Shown: in pieces, positions 17,267 to 26,269 of the stretch
Numbering within the stretch: the first letter of the stretch is position 1
Layout: each line of letters begins with the position of its first letter
Assembly (NCBI RefSeq): GCF_002213425.1
Contig: NZ_NJGV01000026.1
Span: forward strand, 1-64,000
Reading direction: 5' to 3'
DNA: 64,000 nucleotides
From: Herbaspirillum aquaticum
GTDB lineage: Bacteria > Pseudomonadota > Gammaproteobacteria > Burkholderiales > Burkholderiaceae_D
The notes under the pieces: model-generated
What the model was told of the DNA's origin: nothing
The model's database searches: none
The model's input: the letters and a program-made list of their open reading frames with translations, nothing else
Made by a program: the position numbers and the translations under genes

Positions 17267-18691
17267 ATGGTCTTTGCATCGCTTGAATTCCTGACGCTGT
17301 TCCTGCCGCTGTTCCTGCTGGTCTATGCCCTGGCGCCGCAGCGCGCCCGCAATGGCGTGCTGCTGGCGGGCAGCTGGCTGTTCTATGGCTGGCTCAGTCC
17401 GCTGTTCCTCTCGCTGCACGTGGTGCTGACCATCGTGGCCTGGGTCGGTGGCTTGCTGGTGGACCGTGCGCGTGAAGAAGGGCAGGGCAGCCTGCGCCGG
17501 CCCGTGCTGCTGATCGCGCTGGTCGTGTTCAACACGGCGGTGCTGGTCTGGTACAAGTACGCCAACATCGTGGCCGCGACCGTGAGCGATCTCATGCAGT
17601 ACTACGGTGCCATGCCGCTGGCGTGGCAGAAGGTGGCGCTGCCGGCGGGCCTGTCCTTCATCGTGCTGCAGGCGATTTCCTACTTGGTGGATGTGCATCG
17701 GCGCACGGTGGCGGTGGAGCGCAGCTTCATCAATTACGCCACCTACATCTCGATGTTCGGCCACTCGATTGCCGGCCCCATCATCCGGTATGACTGGGTG
17801 CAGCGCGAGTTGCGCGAGCGCTGGTTCAATTGGGAAAATTTCTCGCTGGGCGCGCGCCGCTTCATGGTTGGCATGGCCATGAAGGTGCTGGTGGCCGATA
17901 CGCTGTCGCCCTTGGTGGATGCGGTCTTCCACCTGGAGCATCCGACCCTGGTCGATGCCTGGATCGGCTGCCTGGCGTATTCCATGCAGCTGTTCTTCGA
18001 TTTCTCCGGCTACAGCGCCATGGCCATCGGCCTGGGTTTGATGCTGGGCTTCCACTTCCCCGAAAACTTCAACCATCCCTACCTGGCCGGCAGCATCCAG
18101 GACTTCTGGCGGCGCTGGCATATCTCGCTCTCCAGCTGGCTGCGCGACTATCTCTACATCGGCCTGGGCGGCAATCGCCACGGGGTCTGGAAGACCTATC
18201 GCAACCTGTTCCTGACCATGGCCATCGCCGGACTCTGGCATGGCGGCGACAGCTGGAATTATTTGCTGTGGGGTTCGGCGCATGGCCTGGCGCTGTGCAT
18301 CGACCGCGCGTGGTCGCGGTCTGCGCTGCCCTCCATCCCCGCGTGGCTGGCGCATGTGCTCACGCTGCTGTTCGTGTGCCTGGCCTGGACCCTGTTCCGC
18401 GCGCCGGATTTCGCCACCGCTGCCACGATGTATGCGGGCCAGTTCGGCCTGCATGGCACGGGCCTGAGCGATGCGCTGGCGGTGATGCTGCGGCCGGTGC
18501 AGGCACTGGCCGTCCTGCTGGGCCTGTTCTGGATCGTCGCGCCGCTGTGGCAGGCGGCGCTGGAGGCGCGCTGCGGCGAACGTGCGCTCTATCTCTGGTT
18601 CGTACGCCTGTGGCCGATTGCCGCCTTCCTGCTTTCCTTTGCACTGATCGCCAGCCGCGAGACCGTGCCTTTCCTTTACTTCCAGTTCTGA
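17267..18691 (+). CDS. MBOAT-family O-acyltransferase (AlgI/WssH-like)
   Basis: 474 residues, about ten membrane segments. Begins MVFASLEFLTLFLPLFL, the usual AlgI N terminus, and contains DFWRRWHISLSSWLRDYLYIGLGGN and AGLWHGGDSWNYLLWG, whose WHG histidine is the MBOAT catalytic residue. AlgI moves acetyl groups across the inner membrane for polysaccharide O-acetylation; here the acceptor system is cellulose, as for WssH. Eight bases separate it from the AlgJ/X-like gene. Confidence 0.93.
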   Translation: MVFASLEFLTLFLPLFLLVYALAPQRARNGVLLAGSWLFYGWLSPLFLSLHVVLTIVAWVGGLLVDRAREEGQGSLRRPVLLIALVVFNTAVLVWYKYANIVAATVSDLMQYYGAMPLAWQKVALPAGLSFIVLQAISYLVDVHRRTVAVERSFINYATYISMFGHSIAGPIIRYDWVQRELRERWFNWENFSLGARRFMVGMAMKVLVADTLSPLVDAVFHLEHPTLVDAWIGCLAYSMQLFFDFSGYSAMAIGLGLMLGFHFPENFNHPYLAGSIQDFWRRWHISLSSWLRDYLYIGLGGNRHGVWKTYRNLFLTMAIAGLWHGGDSWNYLLWGSAHGLALCIDRAWSRSALPSIPAWLAHVLTLLFVCLAWTLFRAPDFATAATMYAGQFGLHGTGLSDALAVMLRPVQALAVLLGLFWIVAPLWQAALEARCGERALYLWFVRLWPIAAFLLSFALIASRETVPFLYFQF

Positions 18692-18698
18692 GCCGACG

Positions 18699-19862
18699 AT
18701 GAGCACGCCTCCCGTTCACGCTGCACATACCCCGCCAGAGCCCAGCGCCATGGCGCGCCGCGCCAGCCGCTGGGCCGGTGCCGCGCTGGCCGCCGTCTTG
18801 TGTGCCGGTTTGATCTCCTGCGGCTGGCTGGTGTACGCCGGCAAGATCGACTGGCTGCCTGCCAGCTGGACGCGCGACGACGCCCTCCATGGCGAGCTCA
18901 CGCATCAGCTGGCCAAGCAGCTTTCCAACGCCTGGCTGCCGGACCAGGCCGCCAAACTGGAGCGCGCCGGCAGCTGGCTGCTGCTGGGTGATACCGGCCC
19001 GCGCGTGCGCACCGGCTGCCCCGGCTGGCTGTTCCTGGCCGAAGAATTGCAGGTCAATCGCCACGCACAAGCCAACGCGCAGGCCAAGCGCGCTGCGGTG
19101 CTGGCCATCAGGCAGGCGCTGGCGCAACGTGGCATCGGCCTGCTGGTGGCGGTGGTACCGGACAAGAGCCGCATCGCGGCCAGCGCCCTGTGTGGCCTCA
19201 CCCGTCCGGCCGAATTGAATGCGCGTGCAGCGCAATGGGTGAGCGAACTGAACCAGGACGGCGTAGCGGCCATCGACCTCGCCCCCACGCTGGCGCCGCT
19301 CGGTGCTTCGGCCTACCTGCACACCGATACCCACTGGAACGAAACCGGCGCGAACGCTGCCGCCCAGGCCATCGCCCAGCGCATCACGGCCGCCGGCGTG
19401 CAGGCCACGCCGCAGCAAGCCTATACCGCCCGGCCGGGCAAGCTGGCGCAGCGTCCCGGCGACCTGGTGCACCTGGCCGGGCTGGACTGGCTGCCGCTGC
19501 GCTGGCAACCCACGCCGGAAAGCGTGGCCGCCACCGTCTTCACCGAAGCGGCGGCGACCGGGGAGGGGGCTGCCGCCAAGGGCGGGGATGACCTCGACGA
19601 CCTGCTGGGCGACAGCCAGTTGCCCAACGTGGCCCTGATCGGAACCTCGTTCTCGCGCAACTCCAACTTTGTCGGCTTCCTGCAGCAGGCGCTGGGCGCA
19701 AAGATCGGCAGCTTCGCCAAGGATGGCGGCAAGTTCTCCGGCAGCGCCCGCGATTACTTTGCCAACCCCGCTTTCACCCAGACGCCGCCCAAGCTGGTGG
19801 TGTGGGAAATCCCCGAGCGCGACCTGCAGACCCCCTATGAAGCGATCTCACTGGCCCGTTGA
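18699..19862 (+). CDS. AlgJ/AlgX-like acetyltransferase (WssI-like)
   Basis: 387 residues. A single N-terminal membrane segment (WAGAALAAVLCAGLISCGWLVYA) followed by an SGNH-like periplasmic domain: GWLFLAEEL, VPDKSR, DTHWNETG (the D-x-H pair) and GTSFSRNSNF (nucleophile serine). This is the AlgJ/AlgX/WssI family, which transfers acetyl groups from the MBOAT partner to the polymer. Last gene of the cellulose operon; an unusual acidic/glycine-rich loop (residues about 285-300) is inserted before the GTSFS block. ATG at 18699 is seven bases past the previous stop. Confidence 0.9.
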   Translation: MSTPPVHAAHTPPEPSAMARRASRWAGAALAAVLCAGLISCGWLVYAGKIDWLPASWTRDDALHGELTHQLAKQLSNAWLPDQAAKLERAGSWLLLGDTGPRVRTGCPGWLFLAEELQVNRHAQANAQAKRAAVLAIRQALAQRGIGLLVAVVPDKSRIAASALCGLTRPAELNARAAQWVSELNQDGVAAIDLAPTLAPLGASAYLHTDTHWNETGANAAAQAIAQRITAAGVQATPQQAYTARPGKLAQRPGDLVHLAGLDWLPLRWQPTPESVAATVFTEAAATGEGAAAKGGDDLDDLLGDSQLPNVALIGTSFSRNSNFVGFLQQALGAKIGSFAKDGGKFSGSARDYFANPAFTQTPPKLVVWEIPERDLQTPYEAISLAR

Positions 19863-19867
19863 TCCAT

Positions 19868-19921
19868 CATTAAGCTGCCATTAATGCTGTTACAACGGGC
19901 ATTAACGTTGCATTAATGCAA
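19868..19921. promoter_or_regulatory. Phased CATTAA array with a 14-bp palindrome
   Basis: CATTAA occurs four times at 19868, 19879, 19900 and 19911, i.e. spacings of 11, 21 and 11 bases, so all copies lie on one helix face. Two copies extend to the palindrome CATTAATG; the last sits in the perfect 14-base palindrome TTGCATTAATGCAA (19908-19921). The AT-rich array is in the 202-base gap between the cellulose operon and the condensin-like operon, about 145 bases before the start of the latter, and looks like a cooperative operator or bent promoter element. Confidence 0.6.
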
Positions 19922-20064
19922 TAAATCATTTCCTTTCCGGTGCATTTTCAGGTGCGCCGCCGTCCGCTTTGCTGGAGGCCGCCCCCCGGGCCTGCTAAAC
20001 TTGCCGGTCCGCCCAACGACCGGGGCAGGACCCAGGCCTGTGCCTGGTCAACCTCCACGACAAA

Positions 20065-21402
20065 TTGACAGAAGAATTCGACCCCGCTCCCCTTGCGGAC
20101 GAGCATGAATCCGGCTCCTTCGAGAGCTACTTCCGCGATCCTTCGCAAGCCGCCGAAGCGCCCCTGGCCTGGGGCCTGGGCCAGCGGCTGGACGTGCTGG
20201 ACGCGCTGCGCGGCCTGGTCTCCGGTGGCCAGGCCGCCGCGCGCCTGCGCATCTGGATGTTCCTCGAACTGGCGGCCCAGCCGCACGGCCGCCTGCAGCG
20301 CGAAGACCTGAACCAGCTCTTTTACGCCCTCAAGCCCGAGGCCATGGAAGCGGCCTTGAAGCGCCTGCGCGACCTGGGCCTCCTGGTCTGGGACGCTACC
20401 GGCCAGGATTACCAGCTCTCGCCCATCGCCCAGCAGGTGCAAGCCCTGCTGGCCCCGCTCACGCGTGCCGTCGGCGAGGATGACGAAATGGCCGCGCTGC
20501 TGGCGCAGGTCGCCGGTGCCCAGGCGCTGGGCCTGTCCGACGCCAGCCAGATCCGCCACCTGCATGCGCAGTTGGCGCGCCTGCACGACCAGTTCGCCGA
20601 TGCCATCGCCAGCGGTTCGGAAGCCTTGCTGCGCCAGGCCCAGCCGCGTTTCGAACGGGCCCTGAAACTGGTCAACCGCGCCGGTGAAGCGCTGACCGCC
20701 TTGATCCGCAGCGAACACGCCGACGCCCGCCTGGAGCGCGAAGCGCGTGCGCTCGGCAATGGCCAGGCGCGCCTGCTGACCATGGCCAGCCAGTTCACCC
20801 GCGCCCTGCAGCAGGCCGACCGCCAGCGCGTCACCCTCGGCAGCACCGGCGTGACCAGCTCGGATGTGCGGCGCTGGCTGCAAGCGCATCCCGACTTGTC
20901 GTCCCTGATGGGGGAGGCGCTGTCCATCGGCGTGAAGCCGGTCTTCGTCAGCGGCCATGAATTGCTGGACGTGGCCGAAGGCGAATTCGAGCGCGACCGT
21001 CCCGATACCCAGCGCCAGCAAGGCCTGCCACCCCCGGCGCAGGCGGTGGAAGGCAAGATCGAAGCCCTGCGCATGCCGGTCGAGCTGGGCGAACTGATTG
21101 AACAACTGACACGCCTGGGTGCCCTGCCGGAAGGCGAGGACGCCACCGGATTGCAACCGCAGCCACTGAGCTCGGTGGTGCTGGGCGGCAGCTTCGGCAA
21201 GGCCGCTTATCGCCTGCAACTGTTGCCGCTGCTGGGTGACGCCCAAGCGCGCACGCTGCAAGGGCAGACCGGCGACCTGGCGCGCCTGCCGTGGCAGGCC
21301 GGCTTCCTGCCGCGTGTCGACCAAGTCGATGACCCCGATGTCGCCGCCATGAGCGCCGGGGCCGTCCATCCAGATCCATCCCGGGAAAGACCGAATGAGT
21401 GA
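20065..21402 (+). CDS. mksF: MksF/JetA-like kleisin of a condensin-type complex
   Basis: 445 residues, mostly helical with a C-terminal beta segment. Assigned as the MukF/MksF-type kleisin from its place as first gene of a three-gene cassette with an SMC ATPase third, its winged-helix-like N terminus (RLRIWMFLELAAQPHGRL...ALKRLRDLGLLVWD) and the coiled middle part. The only in-frame start is TTG at 20065 with a poor ribosome binding site, so translation may be weak or a start may be misjudged. Overlaps the next gene by eight bases. It would bridge the SMC heads; direct sequence recognition is weak and context carries the call. Confidence 0.72.
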   Translation: MTEEFDPAPLADEHESGSFESYFRDPSQAAEAPLAWGLGQRLDVLDALRGLVSGGQAAARLRIWMFLELAAQPHGRLQREDLNQLFYALKPEAMEAALKRLRDLGLLVWDATGQDYQLSPIAQQVQALLAPLTRAVGEDDEMAALLAQVAGAQALGLSDASQIRHLHAQLARLHDQFADAIASGSEALLRQAQPRFERALKLVNRAGEALTALIRSEHADARLEREARALGNGQARLLTMASQFTRALQQADRQRVTLGSTGVTSSDVRRWLQAHPDLSSLMGEALSIGVKPVFVSGHELLDVAEGEFERDRPDTQRQQGLPPPAQAVEGKIEALRMPVELGELIEQLTRLGALPEGEDATGLQPQPLSSVVLGGSFGKAAYRLQLLPLLGDAQARTLQGQTGDLARLPWQAGFLPRVDQVDDPDVAAMSAGAVHPDPSRERPNE

Positions 21403-22135
21403 GACCCTAGACGAGGCCGGCCTGTTGGCCGCCGAACTGCTGGCGCGCCGCTGGCTGCCCCGCAAACACCCGCGCGTGCGCCGCGCCCTGGTCGATGCCG
21501 ACCTGTGGCAAGCCCTGCAGGACCGCCTGGCCCAGGTCGGCCTGCGCCTGGTCGACAACATCCACGCCGACCACATCAGCGTGGCGCTGGTACGCCCGGC
21601 CGAATCGGCCGTGTTCGGCGAGGCCGGCATGAATGCCAACAACAACCTCGACCTGCCGCGCGATGCCATCTCGCTGCTGGTGGTGCTGTGGGCGCTGATC
21701 GTGCTGCCCAAGCGCGAACGCCAGTCGGCGCGCGCTGCTGGCGACGATGCCCAGCAGCAGGACGAGATGTTCCACACCGACAAGCCCATGCCGACGGCGG
21801 CCGAGGTCAGCCCGGTGGTGTCCTATACGGCGCTGCTGGCCGACTTCGGCAACCAGCTCGGCAAGAAGACGCGCATGGATACCAACCTGCGCCGCCTGGA
21901 GGCCCACGGCTTCATCGTGCGCCGTGGCGTTGACATCGCCGAAGGCCCCTTGCTGGACCTGCTGCTGGACTACGATGCCCTGGCCCCGCGCATCCTCGAC
22001 GGCGCCCTGGGCGATGTGCTGGCGCGCGCCACCCCGCGCGAGGACGCGGACGCGGCACCAGAGGCGCAGGCCGCTGCCGCTGCTGACGCTGCTGCCGACG
22101 CCGCCGATGAATCATCCGAAGAGAGAGACGCCTGA
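21395..22135 (+). CDS. mksE: MksE/JetB-like subunit of a condensin-type complex
   Basis: 246 residues: an N-terminal alpha/beta part (LLAAELLARRWLPRKHPRVRRAL), a winged-helix-like middle (LPKRERQSAR..., then LRRLEAHGFIVRRG) and an Ala/Asp/Glu-rich acidic tail (about 205-246). MukE/MksE proteins are tandem winged-helix dimers that bind the kleisin. The stop codon shares a base with the SMC start (TGATG), so the cassette is one translational unit. Confidence 0.72.
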   Translation: MSETLDEAGLLAAELLARRWLPRKHPRVRRALVDADLWQALQDRLAQVGLRLVDNIHADHISVALVRPAESAVFGEAGMNANNNLDLPRDAISLLVVLWALIVLPKRERQSARAAGDDAQQQDEMFHTDKPMPTAAEVSPVVSYTALLADFGNQLGKKTRMDTNLRRLEAHGFIVRRGVDIAEGPLLDLLLDYDALAPRILDGALGDVLARATPREDADAAPEAQAAAAADAAADAADESSEERDA

Positions 22136-24948
22136 TGTTCCACCTGCAATCGCTGGAACTGCTGCAGTGGGATTATTGCCAGCGCCTGACGCTGCCCCTG
22201 GACGGTTCCATCATCACCATCGCCGGCCCCAACGGTTCGGGCAAGACCACGCTGCTGGACGCCATGCGCACCCTGCTGGGCCTGGATTGCTCGGGCGGGC
22301 GCAGCTACAAGACCTACGCCCGCCATGCCAACGCCGACACCACCTGGCTGCGCGCCACGGTGGACAACCGTCCGCATGGCCGCCAGACCTCGACCCGTCC
22401 GTTTGCGCGCAACCTGCTCTATGCGGACCAGGTCACGCTGGCCTGCCGCATCGAGCGCAACGGCGGTGACTGGCAGCGGCGCTACTGCATGAACGATGGC
22501 GATGTCGCCATCGAAACCCTGGCGCAATTGCCCGAGAAGGATTGGCTGGGCCTGGACCACTGGCGCAAGCGCCTGGAAGGTGCCGGCCTGTCGCGTGCGA
22601 TTGCGCGCGTGCTGGCGCTGGAGCAGGGCCAGACCGACCGCCTCTGCGAATTCTCGCCCAAGGAACTGCTGCGCCTGGTGTTCGAGGTCTTCGGCGACCA
22701 GGAAGTGCTGGACCGCTACGAGGAAGCCCGCCGGCACCAGCGCGACCTGGCCGCCGAGGTGACGCTGGCCGAACAGGAACTGGCCTACAGCGAAGCGCAA
22801 CTGGCGCAGCTGGACAGCCGCGTGACGCTGTATCGCCAATACCAGGGCAAGCTGCGCGAACGCGAAACGCTGGCCACCGAAGTCATTCCGGTCTTGCGCT
22901 GGCACGAAGAGCGGCAAGGCACGGCCACGCGCCTGCGCGAACTGCATCGCCAGCGCCTGCATCACAACCACCTGCGTCGCCAGCGCAGCAGCGACACCTT
23001 GCAGCTGTCGTCGCTGCTGACGCAGCAACAGGCCGCGCGCGAGAAAGTGACCACGCTGGAACACGACAAGGCCGAGGCCTATCAAGCCCAGCAGAAGGCA
23101 CGCGAGGCCGAGAAGCCCGTGGAAGAACTGGTCAAGCAGGCCGATGAACTGCTGGCCCTGTCCGCCGTGGAAGGTGATGCCACGCAATTGCTGGCCCGCG
23201 TGGACGAACTGGAGCAGCAGAAGAACAGCCTGCATGATCGCTGGCGCGACCTGGAACAGCAGCGCAAGGACGCCAGCGGTGCCTTGGACCGCCTGACCGG
23301 ACAACGCCAGGCCCCGCGCCCCAACGACGTGCAGCAATTCACGCGGGCCTTGCGTCAGGCCGGCATCGCCCATCACCTGCTGGCTGACGTGATCGAGATC
23401 GCGGACGACCAGTGGCGGGCCGCCGCCGAAGGCGTCTTGCGCGCCTCTTGCTGGGTGGTGGTGCTGGATGATCCCAAGGACGAAGCCGCCGCCATGGCGC
23501 TGGCCGAGCGTGAGCGCTATCGCCATTACGTGGTCTCCGATGCCGCCACGGCGACTTCCCAGCCACCGGCAGAGAGTCTGCTTGCGGTGCTGCGCTTTTC
23601 TGCAAAAGCACCATCATGGCTGCTGCGCCAGCTGGCGCAGATCCGCCGCGTAGCCGATACCGCCGAAGGTGCACGTAGTGGTGGCGAATGGATCACGCCG
23701 CAAGCCTACTGGCGCGATGGCCGGGGCGGGCGCAGCGTGTGGCGCGATCCGGGCGATTACCAGTTCGGTGCGGCCGCCATGGCGGCGCGCCAGGCTTCGA
23801 TCCAGAAGCGCCTGGCTACGCTGGACGAGCAGTTGACCGACATCGTCTTGAAGCAAAGCGAAGTCAAGCGCCAGCTCGACGCCGCCAAGAAAGCCACCGA
23901 GGGCCACCTCGCGGCAGAGGCGCTGGCCAGGAGAAGTGAAGAGTTCGACGAGGCGCGGCGCCAGTTGCCGGCCTTGAAGGCCGCGCGCGCGGCCGCCAGT
24001 GAACGGTTCAGCCAGTTCGATGCCCAGCATGCCGCGGCCATCGAACAGCGCACCATCCTCGATGGCAAGCTCGATGCCCTGCAGCGCCGCCTGCGCGACA
24101 GCGAAGGCGACCTGGCCGGGCAGGAGCGCGAGTGGCGCAGCCGTCACGACGACCAGCGTGCCCGTGCGCTGGCTTCACGCGCGCAGAAGGGACGCTTCCC
24201 GGCGCGCTGGACCGCCGCTGACGCGGTACAGGCCTTGTATGAGAAATACAGCAACGCCAAACAGGCCGAGCTGCGCATGGCCTCTGTCGAAAACGAACTG
24301 GAAACCGGCCAGTGGGAAAAGGACGGCACGGTCGAGGACAAGCACCTCATCATGCAGGGCACGGTAGGCAACCAGCGCAACGAACTGGATTCGCGCAAGA
24401 TCAGCAATCACCAGGCCGAGGAGGCGGTGGGCAATGCGCGCGAACGTTACATCGACGTGCTGCGTGCGACGGTGCGCCGCTATCGCAAGAACATCGTCGA
24501 CCTCGGCGCCTTGGCCGGGGTGGTGGTCAGTGCCGACTTGCCGCACCTGGACAATGACGACACCATCCTGCGCCAGGCGGAACTGAAGGTCAGCTTCAAC
24601 TTCGATGGCAAGGGCGAGATTGGCCTCAATGACGGCGAGGCGTCGGGCGGCCAGCAGGTCATCAAGTCGCTGATCCTGCTGGTGGGCTTGTTGAAGGATG
24701 ACGACATGCCGGGCGGTTTCGTCTTCATCGACGAACCCTTTGCTCACTTGGACGTGCGCAACATCCAGCTGGTCGGCAACTTCCTCAAGTCGACTCGCGC
24801 GCAGTACGTGCTGACTACGCCCATCACGCACAACGTCGAAGTCTTCGAGCCGGCCGATATCACGCTGGTCACTTCGAAGAAGCCGCGCGAAGCGCGCTGG
24901 GCTCCGCCCATCGGCGTGTTGCAGCGGCGCTTGCGGCTGGATGCCTGA
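22135..24948 (+). CDS. mksB: MksB/JetC-like SMC ATPase
   Basis: 937 residues. N-terminal head with Walker A GPNGSGKTTLLDAMRTLLGLD (near residue 32), long Gln/Glu/Arg-rich coiled coil from about 200 to 750 with an interruption near 390-540 that may be the hinge, and a C-terminal head with ABC signature SGGQQVIKS (near 840), Walker B GGFVFIDEPFAHLD and a switch histidine (TPITHNVEVF). This is the architecture of MukB/MksB/JetC loop-extruding SMC proteins, but far shorter than MukB. A bidirectional terminator follows at once, and no JetD/MksG nuclease gene is present downstream. Confidence 0.88.
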   Translation: MFHLQSLELLQWDYCQRLTLPLDGSIITIAGPNGSGKTTLLDAMRTLLGLDCSGGRSYKTYARHANADTTWLRATVDNRPHGRQTSTRPFARNLLYADQVTLACRIERNGGDWQRRYCMNDGDVAIETLAQLPEKDWLGLDHWRKRLEGAGLSRAIARVLALEQGQTDRLCEFSPKELLRLVFEVFGDQEVLDRYEEARRHQRDLAAEVTLAEQELAYSEAQLAQLDSRVTLYRQYQGKLRERETLATEVIPVLRWHEERQGTATRLRELHRQRLHHNHLRRQRSSDTLQLSSLLTQQQAAREKVTTLEHDKAEAYQAQQKAREAEKPVEELVKQADELLALSAVEGDATQLLARVDELEQQKNSLHDRWRDLEQQRKDASGALDRLTGQRQAPRPNDVQQFTRALRQAGIAHHLLADVIEIADDQWRAAAEGVLRASCWVVVLDDPKDEAAAMALAERERYRHYVVSDAATATSQPPAESLLAVLRFSAKAPSWLLRQLAQIRRVADTAEGARSGGEWITPQAYWRDGRGGRSVWRDPGDYQFGAAAMAARQASIQKRLATLDEQLTDIVLKQSEVKRQLDAAKKATEGHLAAEALARRSEEFDEARRQLPALKAARAAASERFSQFDAQHAAAIEQRTILDGKLDALQRRLRDSEGDLAGQEREWRSRHDDQRARALASRAQKGRFPARWTAADAVQALYEKYSNAKQAELRMASVENELETGQWEKDGTVEDKHLIMQGTVGNQRNELDSRKISNHQAEEAVGNARERYIDVLRATVRRYRKNIVDLGALAGVVVSADLPHLDNDDTILRQAELKVSFNFDGKGEIGLNDGEASGGQQVIKSLILLVGLLKDDDMPGGFVFIDEPFAHLDVRNIQLVGNFLKSTRAQYVLTTPITHNVEVFEPADITLVTSKKPREARWAPPIGVLQRRLRLDA

Positions 24949-24974
24949 GCCCGGTTGAACTGCAGGGTGCAAGG

Positions 24975-25002
24975 AAAAAGCCGGCGATGCCGGCTTTTTT
25001 TT
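24975..25002. terminator. Bidirectional terminator
   Basis: Arms AGCCGGC (24979-24985) and GCCGGCT (24989-24995) with a GAT loop, preceded by AAAAA and followed by eight T. Serves the condensin-like operon on plus and the small gene on minus. Confidence 0.9.
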
Positions 25003-25295
25003 CAGCGCAATTCGCGCACGATGCGCGGTGCCGGCGGCAGCAGTCCGGCCGGCACGTCCGGCACTTCCGCTTCCAGCAACTGGTGCGCCACGCATTCGCA
25101 CCAGTGGATGCCGCGCGCCAGGGCCAGCGGCCGCGAAGTATAGCGGCCCGGCAGGGAACGTTTCGGGAAGAGTTTGCCGATCGTGCTATGACGGATTTCC
25201 ACGCCACTGACGAACCATTGTGCGTCATTGGCGGCACACCATACCAGGAAGGTGAACGGGGAGGAGTCGGCGGTGATTTCGTAACAGGAGACCAT
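25002..25295 (-). CDS. Small hypothetical protein
   Basis: 97 residues starting MVSCYEITADSSPFTFLVWCAAND. Not recognised. It has four cysteines (two in WCECVAHQ and its neighbourhood), a mixed alpha/beta look and a Pro-rich tail, and its codon usage (G/C third positions) is that of real genes here. Its stop lies in the shared terminator. A TTG nine codons upstream (25322) is an alternative start. Convergent with the condensin-like operon and upstream of, but not obviously linked to, pcaD. Confidence 0.55.
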   Translation of the reverse strand: MVSCYEITADSSPFTFLVWCAANDAQWFVSGVEIRHSTIGKLFPKRSLPGRYTSRPLALARGIHWCECVAHQLLEAEVPDVPAGLLPPAPRIVRELR

Positions 25296-25406
25296 GTGAG
25301 TGCGTTGAACAGACACTAACAAAAATTCACATGGCCGCCATTATAGTGGCCTCCTGCAAAGTGCACGCAATCGCCCGCCGCTCACCCCTTGGCGCGGCTC
25401 CCGCGA

Positions 25407-26192
25407 TCAGCTCGCCTCGGTCAGGAACTGCACCACCGCCTGCGTGAAGGCGCGTGGCTGTTGCTGGTTGGAGATGTGGGCCGCATCGAATTCCACATAC
25501 AGTGCACCCGGAATGGTGGCACGCATGAACTGTGCATCGGCCGGCGGCGTCGGCACGTCGCCGCTGCCGGCAATCACCAGCGTGGGCGCCCGGATTCCCG
25601 CAATCGCTTCCCTCAAATCATTGTCGCGCACCGCTGCACAGGCCCCTGCATAACCCTCGGCCGGTGTGGCCAGCAACATGGCGGTCAAGGCCTGGACCTG
25701 CTCAGGATGCTGTTCTGCATACTCCGGCGTGAGCCAGCGGGAAACGACAGCAGCGGCAATGGCAGAGAGGCCATCACGTCGCACGGTGTCGATGCGGCTG
25801 TTCCAGGCATCGGGCGTGCCGATCTTGGCACCGGTGTTGCAGAGGATGAGCTTGGTCACGCGCTGCGGATGGTTCACCGCCAGCCACATGAAGGTGCTGC
25901 CGCCCATGGAGAGGCCGCAGAAGTGCGCTTGCTTGATGTCGAGCTGGTCGAGCAGCGCAATGACGTCGCTGCCGAGCTGGGCGATGGTGTAAGGGCCGGG
26001 CGTGACTTCCGATTGACCGTGGCCGCGCGTGTCGTAACGCAGCACGCGGAAATGCTTGCTCAGTTCGGGGATCTGCGGGTCCCACATCGCCAGCGAGGTG
26101 CCCAGCGAATTGGACAGCACCAGCACCGGCAGGGCCGCGTCGCCATCGAGCTGGTAATGCAATTTGATTCCGTTCAGTGTTGCAAAGGGCAT
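25407..26192 (-). CDS. pcaD: 3-oxoadipate enol-lactonase (PcaD)
   Basis: 261 residues, alpha/beta hydrolase. Hydrolyses 3-oxoadipate enol-lactone to 3-oxoadipate, the last step shared by the catechol and protocatechuate branches. Nucleophile elbow GLSMGG near residue 100, early SNSLGTSLAMWDPQ oxyanion region, YDTRGHGQS, and the closing AAHISN histidine complete the triad set. ATG at 26192 has GAGGA about nine bases upstream, better than the ATG 24 bases earlier. Lies 77 bases after catC on the same strand, forming a catC-pcaD unit. Confidence 0.93.
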   Translation of the reverse strand: MPFATLNGIKLHYQLDGDAALPVLVLSNSLGTSLAMWDPQIPELSKHFRVLRYDTRGHGQSEVTPGPYTIAQLGSDVIALLDQLDIKQAHFCGLSMGGSTFMWLAVNHPQRVTKLILCNTGAKIGTPDAWNSRIDTVRRDGLSAIAAAVVSRWLTPEYAEQHPEQVQALTAMLLATPAEGYAGACAAVRDNDLREAIAGIRAPTLVIAGSGDVPTPPADAQFMRATIPGALYVEFDAAHISNQQQPRAFTQAVVQFLTEAS

Positions 26193-26269
26193 GAAGAGAT
26201 CCTCGGCCCGCCCCACATCACGGTGGGTGCGGGCATGGGTGAATCAAAAAGAGTCAGATGCGCCGGTCA

